Shown here: one piece after another, positions 4,960 through 6,088 of the stretch
Position numbering within the stretch: position 1 is the stretch's first letter
Layout of the letters: every line of letters starts with the position of its first letter
Origin: Actinomycetota bacterium
GTDB taxonomy: Bacteria; Actinomycetota; Acidimicrobiia; Spongiisociales; UBA11373
Reading direction: 5' to 3'
NCBI GenBank assembly: GCA_030688105.1
Contig: JAUYIV010000184.1
Span: 1 to 6,088, forward strand
DNA length: 6,088 nt
Position numbers and translations under genes: made by a program
Notes under the pieces: generated by a model
What the model was told of the DNA's origin: nothing
Database searches by the model: none
What the model saw: only the letters and a program-made list of their open reading frames with translations

Positions 4960-5355
4960 ATGAATCACATGAAACGCATGGTGCTCGTCGTCGGTGTGGT
5001 GGCGCTGGTGGTCGCCGGCTGCGGCGACGACGACTCGGACACCACCACCACGGCGCCGGGCGCCGGAACCACCACCGTGACAGCCGGCACGACCGAAGCA
5101 CCTGGCGACGCCACGGCAGTGAGCATCGCCGGATTCGCCTTCGTACCCGCGGACCTCACGGTTCCGGTGGGGACGACGGTTCGCTGGACCAATCAGGACA
5201 ACGTTGCGCACACCTCCACCGCCGATGACGGGGCGTGGGATGGCTCGGTGTCAGCCGGCGCCACCTTCGAGTTCACCTTCAGCTCACCTGGAATGTTCGC
5301 GTATCACTGCAGTATCCACCCGAGCATGACGGCCACGGTCACCGTCGAGGGGTGA
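4960..5355 (+). CDS. Cupredoxin lipoprotein (amicyanin/plastocyanin-like type-1 copper protein)
   Basis: This is a 131-residue predicted lipoprotein. The signal peptide ends in lipobox VAGC (Cys21), followed by GDDDSD and a Thr/Ala/Gly-rich tether (about 28-50). Residues about 52-131 form a compact cupredoxin domain: VSIAGFAFVPADLTVPVGTT, WTNQDNVAHTST, FSSPGMFAYHCSIHPSM. All four type-1 copper ligands are visible, His84, Cys117, His120 and Met123, and the C-x2-H-x2-M ligand loop is the short amicyanin type rather than the longer plastocyanin loop. It probably carries electrons at the outer face of the membrane, or binds copper. AGGAGG at 4951-4956 supports ATG 4960; ATG 4969 is a possible alternative. 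No separate promoter is seen in the 39 bp after the anti-sigma gene, so it is likely co-expressed with the sigma operon. The redox partner is unknown. Confidence 0.94.
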   Translation: MNHMKRMVLVVGVVALVVAGCGDDDSDTTTTAPGAGTTTVTAGTTEAPGDATAVSIAGFAFVPADLTVPVGTTVRWTNQDNVAHTSTADDGAWDGSVSAGATFEFTFSSPGMFAYHCSIHPSMTATVTVEG

Positions 5356-5392
5356 TCGACCCGACGGGTTGCGGGAGCCCTGCCGCGCCCTC

Positions 5393-6088
5393 TCACGAGA
5401 GCAACAGCTTGTCGAGCCTTCGCGCCGTCACCGCGACTCCGATGGCGCCCATCCCGACGAGGAAGCCGAGGTGCCCGACGATGCTCCAGTCGAAGGAGCC
5501 CAGCGTGCATGCCCTGATCAGCTCCACGCCGTGGTAGAGCGGCGAGAAGCGGGCGACCAGTTGGAGTGCCTCGGGGTACACGTCGAGCGGATAGAAGGTG
5601 CCCGAGAACAGAAACAGCGGCAGGGTGACCATGTTCACTAGATCGAAGTCCTGCCATGACTTCATGAAGGTGGTCGCCGTCATGCCCACCGCGGCAAACG
5701 CGAAGCCGATGAGCACCGCCGCCGGAACCGCCATCACCGCCCAGGGTGAGGCCACGTAGCCGAACACCGTGATGACGATGAGGAACGCCACCGCATACAG
5801 GAGGCCGCGTCCCAGCGACCATGCGATCTCCCCCACTGCGATGTGTCGCGGCAGCATCGGGGTCGACAAGATGGCGTCGTACACCTTCCCGTATCGCAGC
5901 TTGAAGAAGATGTTGAACGTCGACTCGTAGATCGCACCGTTCATCGCCGAGGCAGCCAGGAGAGCCGGCGCCACGAACGCCGCGTATGCCACCAGTCGAC
6001 CGTCCGGACCGGGGATGTCGCCGACCAGTTTGCCGATACCCACGCCGATGGAGAACAGATAGAAGACGGGCTCGAAGAACCCCGAGAA
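5393..6088 (-). CDS. ABC-2 type transporter permease (C-terminal 231 residues; 5' end beyond window)
   Basis: This is the membrane subunit of an ABC-2 type exporter, a group that includes drug, polysaccharide and lipid exporters such as the DrrB/NodJ relatives. The frame is open to the window edge; an internal GTG at 6043 is not the true start, since the residues before it (FFEPVFYLFSIG) are typical family N-terminal sequence. By usual family length about 30-50 residues are missing. Hydrophobic segments lie at about 4-22, 33-53, 88-111, 117-140, 152-169 and 203-222 of the visible part. Family hallmarks are AMNGAIYEST, RYGKVYDAILSTPM in the first cytoplasmic region, and LPLFLFSGTFYPLDVYPEAL before the last segment. 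The matching ATPase is expected upstream on the minus strand, outside the window. It converges on the cupredoxin gene with 37 bp between stops, so it is probably unrelated to the sigma operon. Substrate unknown. Confidence 0.93.
   Translation of the reverse strand, partial: FSGFFEPVFYLFSIGVGIGKLVGDIPGPDGRLVAYAAFVAPALLAASAMNGAIYESTFNIFFKLRYGKVYDAILSTPMLPRHIAVGEIAWSLGRGLLYAVAFLIVITVFGYVASPWAVMAVPAAVLIGFAFAAVGMTATTFMKSWQDFDLVNMVTLPLFLFSGTFYPLDVYPEALQLVARFSPLYHGVELIRACTLGSFDWSIVGHLGFLVGMGAIGVAVTARRLDKLLLS

Noticed and set aside
5356..5392. Terminator between the cupredoxin gene and the convergent permease gene
   Set aside because: Only weak 4-bp stems (GCGG/CCGC, and CTCT/AGAG over the permease stop) are seen, with no T-run.

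Overview
The window is high-GC bacterial DNA. The gene order ftsE-ftsX-smpB-ssrA is typical of Actinobacteria. The three lipoproteins have Thr/Ala- or Gly-rich linkers just after the lipobox (Cys-Gly-Asp-Asp-Asp then Thr runs in two of them), a style I associate with Acidimicrobiia and related lineages. The phylum is fairly secure from gene order, the class is a guess from style. No mobile element, CRISPR array, tRNA or rRNA was seen.

Left part (1-2255), housekeeping: the 3' part of ftsE (divisome ABC ATPase), ftsX (its membrane partner, two bases downstream), smpB, and a complete one-piece tmRNA gene (ssrA, 1865-2211). The tmRNA shows the tRNA-like acceptor stem and T-arm, long-range helix P2, four interleaved pseudoknots and a tag frame reading AEDNFALAA-stop, and is followed by a strong hairpin. 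SmpB and tmRNA, the two halves of the trans-translation ribosome-rescue system, lie side by side.

Middle (2256-2782): a small lipoprotein with a carboxypeptidase-regulatory-like beta-sandwich domain, possibly from a leaderless transcript.

Right-centre (2783-5355), an envelope-signalling module: an ECF sigma factor, an RskA-like membrane anti-sigma factor with a zinc-finger-like N-terminus (ATGA overlap) and an amicyanin-like type-1 copper lipoprotein, all on +. Divergent on - is a lipoprotein joining a DUF7282-like domain to two Y-x4-D 'secreted repeat' units (COG4315 / Lipoprotein_15). The gap between the divergent genes is the most striking element: an almost perfectly symmetric pair of ECF-type promoters. 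The two GGAACC -35 boxes form the core of a perfect 12+12 bp palindrome, and matching CGTACTGT -10 boxes lie 16 and 17 bp outward. This suggests the sigma factor drives its own operon and the divergent lipoprotein gene together, giving a small regulon of secreted, probably redox or copper-related proteins under membrane anti-sigma control.

Right edge (5393-6088): the C-terminal 231 residues of an ABC-2 type permease on -, convergent with the cupredoxin gene and running off the window.
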